In this document: piece by piece, positions 10,734-23,100 of the stretch
How the letters are laid out: every line of letters begins with the position of its first letter
Position numbering within the stretch: the first letter of the stretch is position 1
DNA from: Hysterangium stoloniferum
Taxonomy: Eukaryota; Basidiomycota; Agaricomycetes; Hysterangiales; Hysterangiaceae
Length of the DNA stretch: 64,000 nt
Assembly: GCA_015178975.1 (NCBI GenBank)
Contig: WHVD01000015.1
Span: 434,001 to 498,000 of the forward strand
Direction of reading: 5' to 3'
The notes under the pieces: generated by a model
What the model saw: only the letters and a program-made list of their open reading frames with translations
Databases searched by the model: none
Told to the model about the DNA's origin: nothing
Position numbers and translations under genes: made by a program

Positions 10734-12640
10734 ATTAGAATGGAAAGTTGTATTAGAATGGAAAGTTGCATTAGAATGGAAAGTTGCATTAGAATGGAAA
10801 GTTGCATTAGAATGGAAAGTTGCATTATGTTAGGGCAACACTAACAAGGCTACCAAACACAAGATAAAACACAGAAATATGAAGTGAAGAGGGGATAGCT
10901 CAATGACAGGGGAGATCACACTTGTTTTAGTGGGATTCCTAAGAGATTGAAACTGAGGCTAACTACTGTACATGTAAAGTATTTATACTATGGAGAGCAT
11001 AGCATGATAGCACAGCATCAGTCATGCATCAGTCATGCATAGCTATGTACATGTCTACTATTTATACTATTTGTTTAATATTTATTTAGTATTTCTTATT
11101 TATTAGAAACTTGAGAAAAATACTAAAAATGGATTGTATGCACCATACAGTGCATAGCCGTGTTTTGGCACTTATGTCATCCTGCTCGGCGCTGTGTAGG
11201 TTTGCATGGCATGCCAGCGTTTGCGCAGGCTTCAACTGCAGTTGCAGTGCTGGTGCACAAGGAGGCCTCCATGGGCACAGTGTGAAGCACTATGTGTCCA
11301 TCGGGGTGTAGGTGGTGGCAGCGGCCTTGTGTCAGCACCAACATGAGGATGCCATATTGCCATTGCACTGTGCATACACATTGCGAGTGCGTAGTGTGCG
11401 CACACTGCGGCTGTGCAGTGCATCTGTGTATTGTGATGGTGCGACCGCTTTCAATGGTGGTGGCAGCAGCACGATTACATAATCATTCTTGCACCGTGCC
11501 TGCACTGCTACATGTAGATATAGTTAAAATAAACTAAAATAAAAAATAAATGGCAAAATATATATTGTATATATTGCCCTGACACATTAGAATGGAAAGT
11601 TGTGTTAGAATGGAAAGTTGTGTTAGAATGGAAAGTTGTGTTAGAATGGAAAGTTGTGTTAGAATGGAAAGTTGTGTTAGAATGGAAAGTTGTGTTAGAA
11701 TGGAAAGTTGTGTTAGAATGGAAAGTTGTGTTAGAATGGAAAGTTGTGTTAGAATGGAAAGTTGTGTTAGAATGGAAAGTTGTGTTAGAATGGAAAGTTG
11801 TGTTAGAATGGAAAGTTGTGTTAGAATGGAAAGTTGTGTTAGAATGGAAAGTGTTTGGAGAAGTGTTTGGAGAATGGAAAGTGTTTGGAGAATGGAAAGT
11901 GTTTGGAGAATGGAAAGTGTTTGGAGAATGGAAAGTGTTTGGAGAATGGAAAGTGTTTGGAGAATGGAAAGTGTTTGGAGAATGGAAAGTGTTTGGAGAA
12001 TGGAAAGTGTTTGGAGAATGGAAAGTGTTTGGAGAATGGAAAGTGTTTGGAGAATGGAAAGTGTTTGGAGAATGGAAAGTGTTTGGAGAATGGAAAGTGT
12101 TTGGAGAATGGAAAGTGTTTGGAGAACGGAAAGTGTTTGGAGAATGGAAAGTGTTTGGAGAACAGAAATTGTGTTAGAAAGGAAATTGTGTTAGAACAGA
12201 AATTGTGTTAGGATGAAATTGTGTTAGAATGGAAAGTATTTGGAGAATGGAAAGTGTTTGGAGAATGGAAAGTGTTTTGGAGAATGGAAAGTGTTTGGAG
12301 AATGGAAAGTGTTTTGGAGAATGGAAAGTGTTTGGAGAACAGAAATTGTGTTAGAATGGAAATTGTGAATAACAGTCACAAAAGGAATAACAGTTACAAA
12401 AGGAAAACAGTTACAAAAGGAATAACACTTACAAAAGGAATAACAGTTACAAAAGGAATAACAGTTACAAAAGGAACAAAAGTCACAAAGGAAACAAAGG
12501 GAACAAAGGTTACAAAAGGAATAAAGGTTACAAAAGGGAACAACAGTTACAAAAGGAATAAAGGTTACAAAAGGGAACAACAGTTACAAAAGGAATAAAG
12601 ATTCCAAAAGGAATAAAGGTTACGAAAGGAACAACAATTC
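10734..12640. repeat. 18-bp satellite array whose unit changes along its length
   Basis: 10734-10827 and 11585-11850 repeat ATTAGAATGGAAAGTTG(C/T); 11851-12360 repeat GTTTGGAGAATGGAAAGT; 12369-12640 repeat GTTACAAAAGGAATAACA with variants. The period stays at 18 and GAATGGAAAGT is kept across the first two types. A solo LTR (10828-11584) interrupts the array. Long open frames here are artefacts of the period. Confidence 0.93.
10828..11584. mobile_element. Solo LTR, family F4, inside the 18-bp array
   Basis: 757 bp with ends TGTTAGGGCAA/TTGCCCTGACA and target duplication CATTA (10823-10827, 11585-11589), both copies being part of satellite units. Orientation is unknown; no other copy is seen in this window. 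Confidence 0.88.
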
Positions 12641-12668
12641 CAATGGTTAAATTGTTAGATTTAGTGAC

Positions 12669-13488
12669 TGTTAGGGTACGTACACGGTGGGTCTCCGGAG
12701 AAACCTGTGGAATATCCAGTAGGACTTGGCTTCAGCTTATAGGCTGTGCCCTTGCTAGATCGTGTTATCCAATTTCAGACAGGCAGATGGGAATCCCAGG
12801 GAGTCTGGGTGGGGGTCGTGGGTCGAGGGGTCATAGGTCAGAGGTCATGGGTTGTGAGTCGAGATAGGTAAGAGAGATAGATGCACTAGAGCCTGTGGGC
12901 TCTGACTAGTGTGAGCAGTGTAATTCAAGTAGGAGTTTAGAGCGGAAAATGTATTAGATTACTGGGGGGAATCTAAGCTGATTTTCTGACTGGATTGTAT
13001 GTACAACATCTGCCAGTTTAAATAGACCGTGGAGTGAATGACATACAGTACCAAATCCAGTAATGATGAAATGAAATGAGCAAAACATAAAACAGGAATA
13101 GTAAACACCAATTTGGTGTTAGGAATGGGACGGAATGGAGCGGAGTCCGAATAGTGACAAATCATAAACCATAATGGGAAACGGAGTGGGAGTGGAGTCC
13201 GAATCATGACAGGTCATTTGACTAAAATGGGAACGGGGCTCTGTTAGAGGGAAGATGGGTTTTCTGAGTGGGGTCCGGTGACTGATGCGCGGGAAGAGGT
13301 CAGACATAGACAGGGACGGAGTCCGGTGGGTTTTCCGGTGACTGAAACACAACATAATGAAGTCGAACGTAGACAAGTCTGACATACGGAGTCCGGCAGG
13401 AATTTCAGTAAGCTGATAATGGGTGCGTATAGGGCATGGGTGGGTATAAGTTAGTGTCCAGAGTCCGGTGGGATTTCCGGTCAGAACA
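12669..13488 (-). mobile_element. Solo LTR, family F2, nested in the copia 5' LTR
   Basis: 820 bp, TGTTAGGGTACG...GGTCAGAACA, with target duplication GTGAC (12664-12668, 13489-13493). Minus orientation is inferred because its reverse complement starts like the F1 LTR (TGTTACGACCGG in a better-kept copy). Confidence 0.92.
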
Positions 13489-13744
13489 GTGACCCAGCAC
13501 AGTAGCTACAAGTTGTGCACCATTGTGGGTCTGTAGTGCACACTGGTCAAATTTGCATTCACTCATTTGTGTCTGTGTCTGTGTCTGAGCTCTCACACTT
13601 CTTGTGTTTCACATCCACCTCCCTTCTTCATTCTAACAGGTTATGGGCCCCAGCTCTTACTAAATAACACCAAATTTACCACCAAACGTCTTCTTGTTAG
13701 CCCTATCACTTCACCACCACCTGTAGCATCACTCTACCAGCATC

Positions 13745-14336
13745 ATGTCTTTGCCCAACTTCCTCACTCCTATCATAGCCAAAGTTCCTCTCCTTACAGA
13801 AGACAATTATTCCAAATGGAGAGATGCAATGTCTATGGTCTTTGTAGGCTGGTGCTTTTTGGATTACAGATGATGATGATACTGTGGCTCCCACATCCCC
13901 TACTGCTTCTGTGCAAACAGTTAAGCAAATGGCAGCCATCATTTGGTCTACTATTAGTAATGAGTTGCAGTATTTGGTCATAGGGCAGACTTCAGGTTTA
14001 GCTGCTTGGAAAGCAGTGAGGGAACACTTCCAGAGGTCTACAATGGCTTGTCATTTCAAATGTTGTGAGGATTTCTATCATATTGAGCATGATCCTTCTA
14101 AATCCATTGACATTTACATCCATGCTATTGATGATTGTCAAACATTGGATGTCCTCCTCATGAACCTTCACCCTTCCTACCACACCATTCATACTTCTAT
14201 TCTCACTGCCAAATCTGAACCCTCTCTTGCCGATACCAAAAGGATTCTCATTGGGTCAGCTTCCTCTGCCATTGCCATCAAATCTGAGCTGATTGATGTT
14301 GCATATGCAGCTGGTCCAAAGCATGGGAATGTTTGA
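13745..14336 (+). pseudogene. Copia gag polyprotein, frameshifted
   Basis: The ATG at 13745 opens MSLPNFLTPIIAKVPLLTED, then NYSKWRDAM, the copia gag (UBN2-like) start. A frameshift near 13867 moves the frame to the stretch ending at 14336, which includes SGLAAWKAVREHFQ. Past a TGA stop, CHHCGHPGH marks a CCHC zinc knuckle whose last cysteine is replaced by tyrosine (about 14440). Gag normally packages element RNA into virus-like particles. One shift plus stops make this copy inactive. Confidence 0.75.
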
Positions 14337-14929
14337 AAACAACCTGGTCAGTTTTCCAGGTCAGACACTACTCCACCATCTATTTTAGAATATGACAAAG
14401 GTTTTCATTGGTGTGATCCTACCAATGAAGGTCACTGTCACCACTGTGGTCACCCAGGTCATATTGCTGCATTTTATGTCTACAACATGCCCCAAGAAGT
14501 CAGGGAATGAGTCATACATAGGTGGTCCTCCAAAGCCACCATATTTTTCCTCCTCCTCTACCAACACTGCTCATCAAACAGAACAAGTTTTATCTTCCAC
14601 CATTGTTAAGAAATAGTCATACAGGTCTTCACCACCCTTATCTCTTTCTAGTCCCCAGATTTATTCTTAGGATTTGAGTATTTTGTTTGGTGGGAGTCAT
14701 TACTTAGAGATGTGTCTCATCAGGTAGATTTAGTGACTCAGCACAGTAGCTACAAGTTGTGTACCATTGTGGGTCCATATTGTGTGCTGGTGAAATTTGC
14801 ATTTGCTCATTCATGTCTGTGTCTGCCTGAGCTCTCACACTTCTTGTGTTTCACATCCACCTCCCTTCTTCATTCTAACATAAATTGACTGTCACTTGCA
14901 AGTAATTACTGTGGTCACCTGATTTATTT

Positions 14930-15080
14930 ATTTTGATTTATTGAATTCTATTGACTTCCTGTATTTTATTCTGATTTATTGTATTTTATTTGGATTTATT
15001 ATATTGGATTTGGATTTATTGTATTTTATTCTGATCTATTTTATTCTATTTTGATTTATTGTATTTTATTTTACTTATTC
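14930..15080. repeat. AT-rich simple repeat (TTTATTNTGATTTATTG-like)
   Basis: Imperfect 12-15 bp units of TTTATT/TGATTTATTGTA. No gene. Confidence 0.6.
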
Positions 15081-15213
15081 TTAGGTTTTATTGTGATTTT
15101 CGCAGAAATCCTTATAGACCTCCCCAGGAATAAGTGGACTGTCTCTGGGGAGCTAGCATCAAAATACATACCTCTGTGAAGGGCATGGGAAATGCTTCCA
15201 TGAAGGGTATGGG

Positions 15214-15477
15214 TGTTAGAATACGTAAGTGTATCGAGAAAAGAATGTTAAGTGGTATGCAAAAGGTAAATCTATATCATTTGACCTAGTGAGCTCATAG
15301 GCAAATAGATAGTGTACATACATGAAATATATGCTATTTATATATGCTTTGAGAACAATAGCAATATGGGAACAAAAGGCAGAAACTTTTAGCATCCCAC
15401 AAAAGATGAACAAAGGTGTTGCAAACTCTGATTGCATAAGCAAATGGAACATGTAGTCAGCTTGTCAAATTCCAACA
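15214..15477. mobile_element. Short solo LTR, family F6 (copia-like)
   Basis: 264 bp, TGTTAGAATACG...AATTCCAACA, target duplication ATGGG (15209-15213, 15478-15482). Size and ends are typical of copia LTRs. Confidence 0.85.
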
Positions 15478-15551
15478 ATGGGAACTGCTTCCATGAACTG
15501 CATGGGAAATACTTCCATGAAGGGTGTGGGAAATGCTTATGTGAAGGGTGT

Positions 15552-16378
15552 TGTTAGGATACACACACAGGCCGGGTTTCCAGAGAAACCCACGGGATAT
15601 CTGGTAGGACTTGGCTTCAGCTTATAGGCTGCGCCCTCGCTAGATTGTGTTGTCCAATTTCAAATGGACGGACGGGGATCCCGGGGAGTCCGGGCGGGGT
15701 TCGTGGGTCGTAGGTCGTAAGTCAGAGGTCATGGGTCGTAGGTCGGGGGTTGTGGGTTGTGAGTCGAGTTGGTTGAGAGAGGTAGATGCGCCGGAGCCTG
15801 TGGGCTCCGACTAGTGCGAGTGATGTGAATTGAGTAAGGTTTTAGAGCGGAAAATATTATTAGATCTAAGCTAAATTTCTGACTGGATTGTATGTACAAC
15901 ATCTGCCAGTTTATATAGACCATGGAGTGAATGACATACCAAATCCAGTAATGGCAAAATGAAACTAACAAAACATGAAACGGGAATAGTAAACACCAAA
16001 TTGGTGTTAGGAATGGAACGGAACGGAGCGGAGTCCAAATTGTGACAAAGCATAACCCATAATGGGAAATGGAGTGGGAGCGGAGTCCTAAATCGTGACA
16101 GGTCATTTGACTAAAATGGGAATGGGGCTCAATTAGAGCGGTGATGGGATTCTAAGCGGGGTCCGGTGACTGGTGTGTGGGACAAAGATGGACATAGACA
16201 GAGACGGAGTCTGGGGGAAGTCCGGTGACTGATATGTGTCGTAATGAGGTCGAACGTAATGAGTCTTGACGTAACGGAGTCCGGGCGGGAAATCCTATAA
16301 ACAGACAATTGGTGCTTGTAGTGCGTGGGGGCGTACGGGTTAGTGCCCGGAGTTCAGCGGGATTGTCCGGTCGTAACA
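15552..16378 (-). mobile_element. Solo LTR, family F2
   Basis: 827 bp, TGTTAGGATACAC...CGGTCGTAACA, target duplication GGTGT (15547-15551, 16379-16383). Contains AGGACTTGGCTTCAGCTTAT, the motif shared with F1 and F3. Confidence 0.95.
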
Positions 16379-16443
16379 GGTGTGGGAAATCCCACTGGGA
16401 GAGTCATGGGAAATGTGTACATTAGGGGTGCATGAAATGGTTC

Positions 16444-16745
16444 TGCACATTTAAGAAATACTCCCACAGTATCATAAAATACTCCTGTGCATGTCAAAAT
16501 ACTTCCACATTGGTCACACAATACTTCTGTGTCATTACAAAATACTCCCACACTGTTACAAAATACTCCCATGCCATTACAAATACTCCCATGCTGTCAG
16601 AAAAGTTCCCACAGTGGTACAAAATACTCCCACAAGTGCAGAAATGCTCCCATGCTGACTCATTCACAGCACTAATTGATGGTACCTTTTACTTGCCTTA
16701 TCGGGATTTCTTGATGGTACCTTTTCCCTGCCTTATTGGGATTTT
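16444..16745. repeat. Two adjacent minisatellites
   Basis: 16444-16665 holds about ten 22-23 bp units with AAAATACTCCCA; 16676-16745 holds two copies of a 35-bp unit with GATGGTACCTTTT and GCCTTAT(C/T)GGGATTT. Confidence 0.8.
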
Positions 16746-16989
16746 CCAGTGTCATTTTGCACCCACAACCCACCAAGTGAAATTCATACATATGATATCA
16801 TTCTTAAGTCATAAAATAGCCAAAAACAAATGTTCAAAGTATAAAAGAACAATGAAAAGAGTGAGGAAAGTCAGTCAGAAAATCTATACTATATATAAGT
16901 CCATTATCTATTCAGTGTATTATTATCTGTCATAACTCTTTGAGACTTTATTCAACATATGTATCTATTTGGAGCTCTCTGTGTCCTAG

Positions 16990-18081
16990 TTAGCCTCTCA
17001 CTTCATCTGCAGGACAAATTAATACTTCAAAAGAGGCAATTTTGTATTTGACAGAGTTGAAGACATTCAATTATTACTTTGATATGTATTTGTTGAGAAC
17101 ATTCAATCCATGTCAGGGTAAAAGAGTGCATGACAGCTTGTGCAATGATTTCAAAAAGGCCAAGATATTTTTTAGCAAGGTTTTGTAGGTCAGGTAGTCT
17201 AGAAAAAGTCAGCTTTGATGAAAACCTAATCTCCAAGCTTGAAATTGGAGGCCTGGAGGCATTGTTAGTCAGCCAACTTCTGAATATAGGCTTGAGTGTT
17301 CAGTATACATAGATGGCTATAAGGTTTGGTAAAGTTTATCTAAATCTGTGACAAACTTGTACACACATACTGAGGCTAAAATTACATGCCAGATAGACCA
17401 TAATGTTGGGATTATAGTCTTTATTGACAAAGAAAGGGTAAACACCAGTAGTGGCATTCAGAGCATTGTTGTATACAAACTCTGCTAGGCCTAAGCTTGG
17501 GATAATTAATGATGTTTGTGACCCTTATATGTAAGGACCAATTATTCTATTGATAGCTGTAATAGATTCACAGATATTGTTCCAATGTTTGATTTATTCA
17601 TTAGTCTGTCTATCACCTTTGGGATAGTATTTCAAAGTGAAGTGTAATTTTATATTGAGGGCTATTCTGAAGGATTTGAAGAAGTATGAGATAAATTTAG
17701 AGCCCTGATTTAAGATGGAATGACATGTTTTGAGAGAACATGGACAATGAATGATTTTGCAAATTTCTGAGAGGTAATTGTGTCATATATCAGAATAAAA
17801 GTGCTCTGCTTAGGAAGTCTGTTAACAATGACTAAAATAGAAGTGATGGAATATGAAGGAGGAAGGTGTTCAATGAAATCCATGGAGATTGAGTTCCACA
17901 GACACTCCAGTATGAGAAGTTGTTTGAGTAGGCCACAGGATTTGTGATACCGGACTTTGGAATGCATACAAGTAGTACAAGATGTGCAGTAAGGCCCAGC
18001 CAAGGATATTCTTGATAAATAATGCTAAGAGTGTTATTATAGCCAAAGTGACCAATAATAGGATGGTTATGAGTATTTTGC
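16990..18081 (-). pseudogene. Old Ty3/gypsy integrase, 3' portion, split by the chromovirus
   Basis: Minus-strand reading, in several broken frames, matches the integrase of the chromovirus at 18087-26513: HNHPIIGHFGYNNTLS and CTSCTTC (zinc-binding HHCC part), SISMDFIEHLP (first catalytic Asp region), NNALNATTGVYPFF, and near 17200 KKYLGLFEIIAQA (C-terminal barrel). Many stops and an AT-shift show great age. The rest of the gene continues at 26519-26960 on the far side of the inserted element. Confidence 0.85.
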
Positions 18082-18848
18082 AGCACTGTTACGACCGTGT
18101 CACAACCCTTTCGGTCCCGAGGTTATCGCCACCTATCAATGTTTCAAGTCACCATCTCGGAAACCATCGGCCCCGAAGCTGACGTATGTTTTCGCGAAGA
18201 TCAAACTCCGTTTACGCCCACGTCAAAATAACTCGTATTGTCTGGTCAAACTTTGATACGTCCCCTTTTATTATGTTGATCCATTCAATCTTATGTTTCA
18301 TATATGTCTATCTATATTTGTAGTCCTTGAACTATTTCCTTTTATCGTAATCCCACTCTCGGTTATCATCAGCCTCCGAACTAATCATAAACCTCCCGTT
18401 CCTAGTCAAGCTTATTGTTAATACCGTTTTCCGCCCTTCTCCCCATTAGTATTTTCTAGACACCTGTTACTTGTATATGAACCCACTGTAGTTGTAGTTA
18501 CTAGGCAATCAGAATATCGACTCAGAATACCCTCATACATCTGTAACAGTCTCATACTAAGAATCCCCCATCCGCCTTTGCGTGCGCTCGCCCACTCCCG
18601 GCCCCGACCCCCTTGGCCCGACGCTCGACTTGTCCTTCGGTTCCGATCGGTATCTCACCGAGAGGAGCTCTTTAGGATTAGTCTTCGCCCGCCTGAAATT
18701 TAAGGACACCCTACGGATATTTGTGAGGGCACAGCACATAAGCTGAAGCCAAGTCCTTCCGATCGGTCCCTGTCGTCCACCGACATTTAGTCAGTTTTCA
18801 GTTCTTAACAGTATATTCTGATTTCACACTCGCATTTTCCGTTTAATT

Positions 18849-20147
18849 ATGCCTCCGAGAAGAAATGCCAAGCCAAGCGGTGAAGCAGAATCTTCCACTC
18901 TCAAGTCTCCTTTCCTGTATACAGCCCGAGCTACTCAGAGAACCCCGCTACCAGAAACCTCCGAAGAATCTCGCTTTGTGGAGATTACCGGTGATGCTGA
19001 AGAAGTAACTGAAGCAACCGATCCCAAAGCAACTGAGGAGATTAACAATCAACCAGTTCTGGAACACGAACCCGAGGATGGCGACCAACCTCAGGCTAGT
19101 GGCTCCAAGAAGTCTGCAAAAAAGAAACCGGCTCTCGACCCTGAAGAGACATGGGAATTGTTTTCAGGTACTCTAGGATCCCTTAATGAATTCCTTAAAA
19201 GCAATATCAAGGAAAAGGAACCTGGACAAACCCGAGTCAACAAACCTGAGCCATTCACTGGCTCAAACCCGAAGAGATTGCCGACATTTCTTATGCAATG
19301 TCGATTCAACTTTCGGGACCGCCCGGCTGCATTCGCAACGGATGACCGAAAGGTAAACTTCGCACTCTCATACCTTGAGGATTCCGCAGCAGCCTGGTTT
19401 GAACCCGCATTCTCTGGCCTCACCTCCGAAGACCCCAATTGGCTTCACGATTGGGATGCTTTTGTCGAGGAACTCGAAACCAACTTCGGTCCCTACGACC
19501 AAACCGGCGATGCCGAAACCGCGCTTTCTAATCTCAAAATGAAAGACACTCAGCACATCACCGATTACATTGTCCAGTTCAACAACCTCGCTGCGCGTTG
19601 CGACTGGGGCGATTCGGCCCTCCGTTACCAGTTTTACTCTGGCCTTCCATCTCGCCTCAAAGACGAAGTTTCCAAAGGAGAGACCGGCAAGCCGAAGACC
19701 CTCCCTCTCATGTGCCTGAAAGCCCAAAATGCAGACGCCTGATACTGGGAACAACATTTGGAAATTAGTCGCGAAAACCCCTCGGACAAAAAATCATCAG
19801 ACAATAAGAATGCCAACAAGTCTGGTAATCAAAACACCAACAACAGTGGCAACTCGAACTCCGATAAAAAACCCGAAAACAAAGGGGCTAACGACAAAAA
19901 AGGCAAGGGAAAACAGTCGAATAAGTCTCAAGACAAAGACAAACCTGACTTAACTGGCAAACTCGGCTCTGATGGCAAGCTCCTACCACAGGACAAGCAA
20001 TGCTGAATGGACAACAACCTTTGTTTGTTGTGCACAGATCCCGGACACTGAGTCGCTGCATGCCCAAAAGCCACAAAAGCCCGATCGGCCAATACGGCCA
20101 CGACCTCACAACCGGCCAAGCCGGCTGCCGAGTCGAAAAAAGATTAA
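18849..20147 (+). pseudogene. Chromovirus gag with zinc knuckle, three in-frame TGA stops
   Basis: The ATG 38 bp after the 5' LTR opens an acidic, Pro/Glu-rich N-terminus (MPPRRNAKPSGEAE), then the retrotransposon gag core (FLMQCRFNF, YLEDSAAAWFEPA, YDQTGDAETALSNLK, YQFYSGLPSRLKDE). A Ser/Asn/Lys-rich linker leads to CLLCTDPGH, a CX2CX4HX4C zinc knuckle completed at about 20062. TGA stops at 19740, 20004 and 20049 each sit where CGA (Arg) is expected. The frame ends at TAA 20145-20147. Pol is open in the -1 frame over the last ~150 bp, and an A6 run (20136-20141) lies just before the gag stop, a possible frameshift site. Confidence 0.88.
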
Positions 20148-23100
20148 GCAACTCTCTGGATTCCGTGCGTTTGGAGAGTTGCGTTGAATCTCCTCGCACA
20201 CCGGAAAATTGTCACCTTAACGCATCCGCCTTGTATGATCCTAATTCTTTGTTCATAAACCTTACTTCGGAACCTCTTGGGAATCTCACTTTTCGAGCTC
20301 TCATAGATTCAGGTTCAACCCATTGTTTTATAGATACAAGTTTTTCCCAAAAAAATCAGTTAAAAACCTATGCAATAGATCCGATTCCGCTCCGACTCTT
20401 TGATGGTACCTCAAACTCCGTAATCTCGCAAGCCTGCGAACTCCGACTTCGGTTCCCATGTGGAACCTTTCAGACAGTTACGTTTTTTGTAACACAGTTG
20501 GACCCGAGTTGCTCCGTGGTTCTAGGACATAACTGGCTCACCCGCTACAATCCATTGATTGATTGGGTATTGGGCAGTATCCATTTCCGAACCCCGTCGG
20601 CACCCATTACGACTGGTCCGTTTCCGCCTGTCTCGGCAAATATGGCCTCTACAGGACCTCCGGCCCTAGTGGCAAATCCGAGCTCTCCACCGCCCATCTC
20701 TCTAATAAATGCCACAGCCTTTATGAGAGCCATCAAGTTGGATGGCTCCTGAGCATTTACAGTCAATCTTAAAGTTGACGAAGTCACCGGTCGCTTTGCA
20801 TTCCCGGTGGCTGAACCGATCGCAGATTTGGAAGGTGTTCCCAAAAAATACCATGAATTTGCAGATGTATTCAGTAAACAAAAAGCAGATCGACTCGCCC
20901 CTCACAGGTCTTACGATTTGAAAATTGATATTGAAGATGGTTCACATCCGCCCCTAGGCCCAGTTTATCCTCTCTCGCAGTCCGAATTATCGGCTATCCG
21001 AGATTTCTTGGACGAACATTTGGCTATAGGTTTTATCCGACCCTCAAAGTCTCCTTATGGAGCCCCTGTCCTATTCATTCGGAAAAAAGACGGTTCCCTT
21101 CGACTTTGCGTTGACTTTCGAGGACTAAATGCGATCACTCGAAAAGACAAGTACCATTACCACTAATCTCCGATTTACTCGATGCCCCTCGGAAGGCCCG
21201 AATCTATACAAAGATAGATCTCAAGCATGCCTATCATTTGGTTCGGATCGCCGAAGGCGACGAATGGAAAACGGCTTTTCGCACTCGCTATGGCTCTTTT
21301 GAATGGTTAGTAATGCCTTTCGGCCTCACCAACGCTCGGTCGGTCTTTCAACGTTTTTTCCGACCTCCTCGACGTTTTTGTCATTGTGTACTTAGACAAC
21401 ATCCTCATATTCTCCAAAGACCCTACACTTCATGATGAACACGTTCGTGAAGTTCTCCGAAGACTCCGAAAACATGGTCTTTTTGCGAATGGTAAAAAAT
21501 GTTCTTTTGATGTCGACACAGTTGAGTATTTAGGGTTTATGATGGGACCTGACGGTCTCCGCATGGACGACTCTAAAATTCAAGTCATTCAAGATTGGCC
21601 GGAACCCCGAAAGGTTAAAGATATTCAATCCTTTTTAGGCTTCACCAATTTTTATCGTCATTTCATTCACAACTACTCAAAAATTACCATTCCACTCACT
21701 CGTCTTACTCGTAAAGACGCCCTGTGGAATTTCTCCGAAGAATGCCGATCGGCATTCCAGGAATTGAAAAGTGCGTTTACATCTGCCCCTATTTTGTCGC
21801 ACTGGAAGCCCGACGTTCAACTCATTGTGGAAACTGATGCCTCGGACTATGCGCTTGCTGCGATACTGTCCATTCTGGACACCGATGGTGAAGTACACCC
21901 AGTAGCTTTTCTGTCTCGCACATTTTCGGCGCCTGAACTCAACTATGATGTTCACGATAAGGAACTACTCGCAATATTTGAAGCTTTCAAGACATGGCGA
22001 CATTATTTGGAAGGTTCAGCCCACCCGGTAGATGTTATTACAGACCACAAAAATTTAGTTTACTTTTCAACCACAAAACTTCTCACCCATCGACAAGCTC
22101 GGTGGTCCGAATACCTCTCTGCTTTTAACATGGTAATTCGCTTCCGTCCCAGCCGCCTTGGTGGAAAACCCGACACTATGACTAGACGATGGGACGTCTA
22201 TCCTAAAGAGGGGAGTAGCGACTACGCCACAGTTAATCCGCATAATTTCAAGCCTATGTTTTCATCGGAACAACTGTCCGCGTCTATCCGAGCCACTTAC
22301 CTCATTCATCCAGTCTTGCGAAGTGTTATCCTTATGGATACCGAAAAATTACATCAAGACATTCTATCGGCAATTCCATTAGACCTAGTCACCAACGCAC
22401 ACCTCGATAACCCGTCTGACCCCGATCAACCCCGATGGTCATTAGACTCACAAGGTTTCATTAGATTTGACAATCGCATTTATGTACCAGATTCCGACAC
22501 CCTTCGGCTGCGAATCCTACAACATAAGCACGACCACCCAATCTCGGGACATTTCGGCCTCAATAAGACCCTCTCACTCATTAGAAGAGAATATACATGG
22601 CCCGGCATCCGAGATTTTGTTAAGCACTATTGTAAATCCTGTACTATGTGTTTACGCTCTAAATCACAGTGACACAAACCATATGGCCTACTCAAACAAT
22701 TACCAATACCGGAAAAACCTTGGAACTCGATTTCTATGGATTTCATTGAGCACCTACCGGTATCCGAAGGTCACACAGCAATCCTAGTTGTTGTGGATCG
22801 GCTCACAAAGCAAAGTATTTTCATCCCAACATATGACACGATAACATCTGTACAGTTAGCTGAATTATTCGTCACCCATGTATTTTCCAAGCATGGTGTT
22901 CCGTCACATGTCACATCTGATCGCGGATCCGAGTTTGTCTCTCACTTCTTTAGGTCACTCGGGAAAGCACTAGACATGAAGCTACACTTCACTTCCGGCT
23001 ATCACCCAGAAGGCGATGGCCAAACCAAACGCATGAATCAAACCTTGGAACAATACATCCGTGTCTATTGCAACTATCAACAAGACAATTGGAAATCATT

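Larger units (their letters stand above)
12653..14880 (+). mobile_element. Non-autonomous Ty1/copia element carrying only gag
   Basis: The 5' LTR runs 12653-13638 (161 bp without its nested insertion) and the 3' LTR 14722-14880 (159 bp); both end TTCATTCTAACA. Target duplication TAAAT is at 12648-12652 and 14881-14885. GGTTATGGGCCC (13639-13650), the half-tRNA initiator-Met primer site, follows the 5' LTR directly. Between the LTRs there is gag and a zinc knuckle but no protease, integrase, reverse transcriptase or RNase H. The whole element is only about 1.4 kb without the nested LTR, so it must have depended on enzymes from another element. Confidence 0.88.
15160..16430. repeat. 24-bp minisatellite split by two solo LTRs
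   Basis: Units like GAAGGGTGTGGGAAATGCTT lie at 15172-15213, 15478-15551 and 16379-16425, separated by the insertions at 15214-15477 and 15552-16378. Confidence 0.8.

Noticed and set aside
11592-12598. Open frames of up to 200 codons in the 18-bp array
   Set aside because: Same artefact, period 18; the peptide is a simple repeat in each frame.
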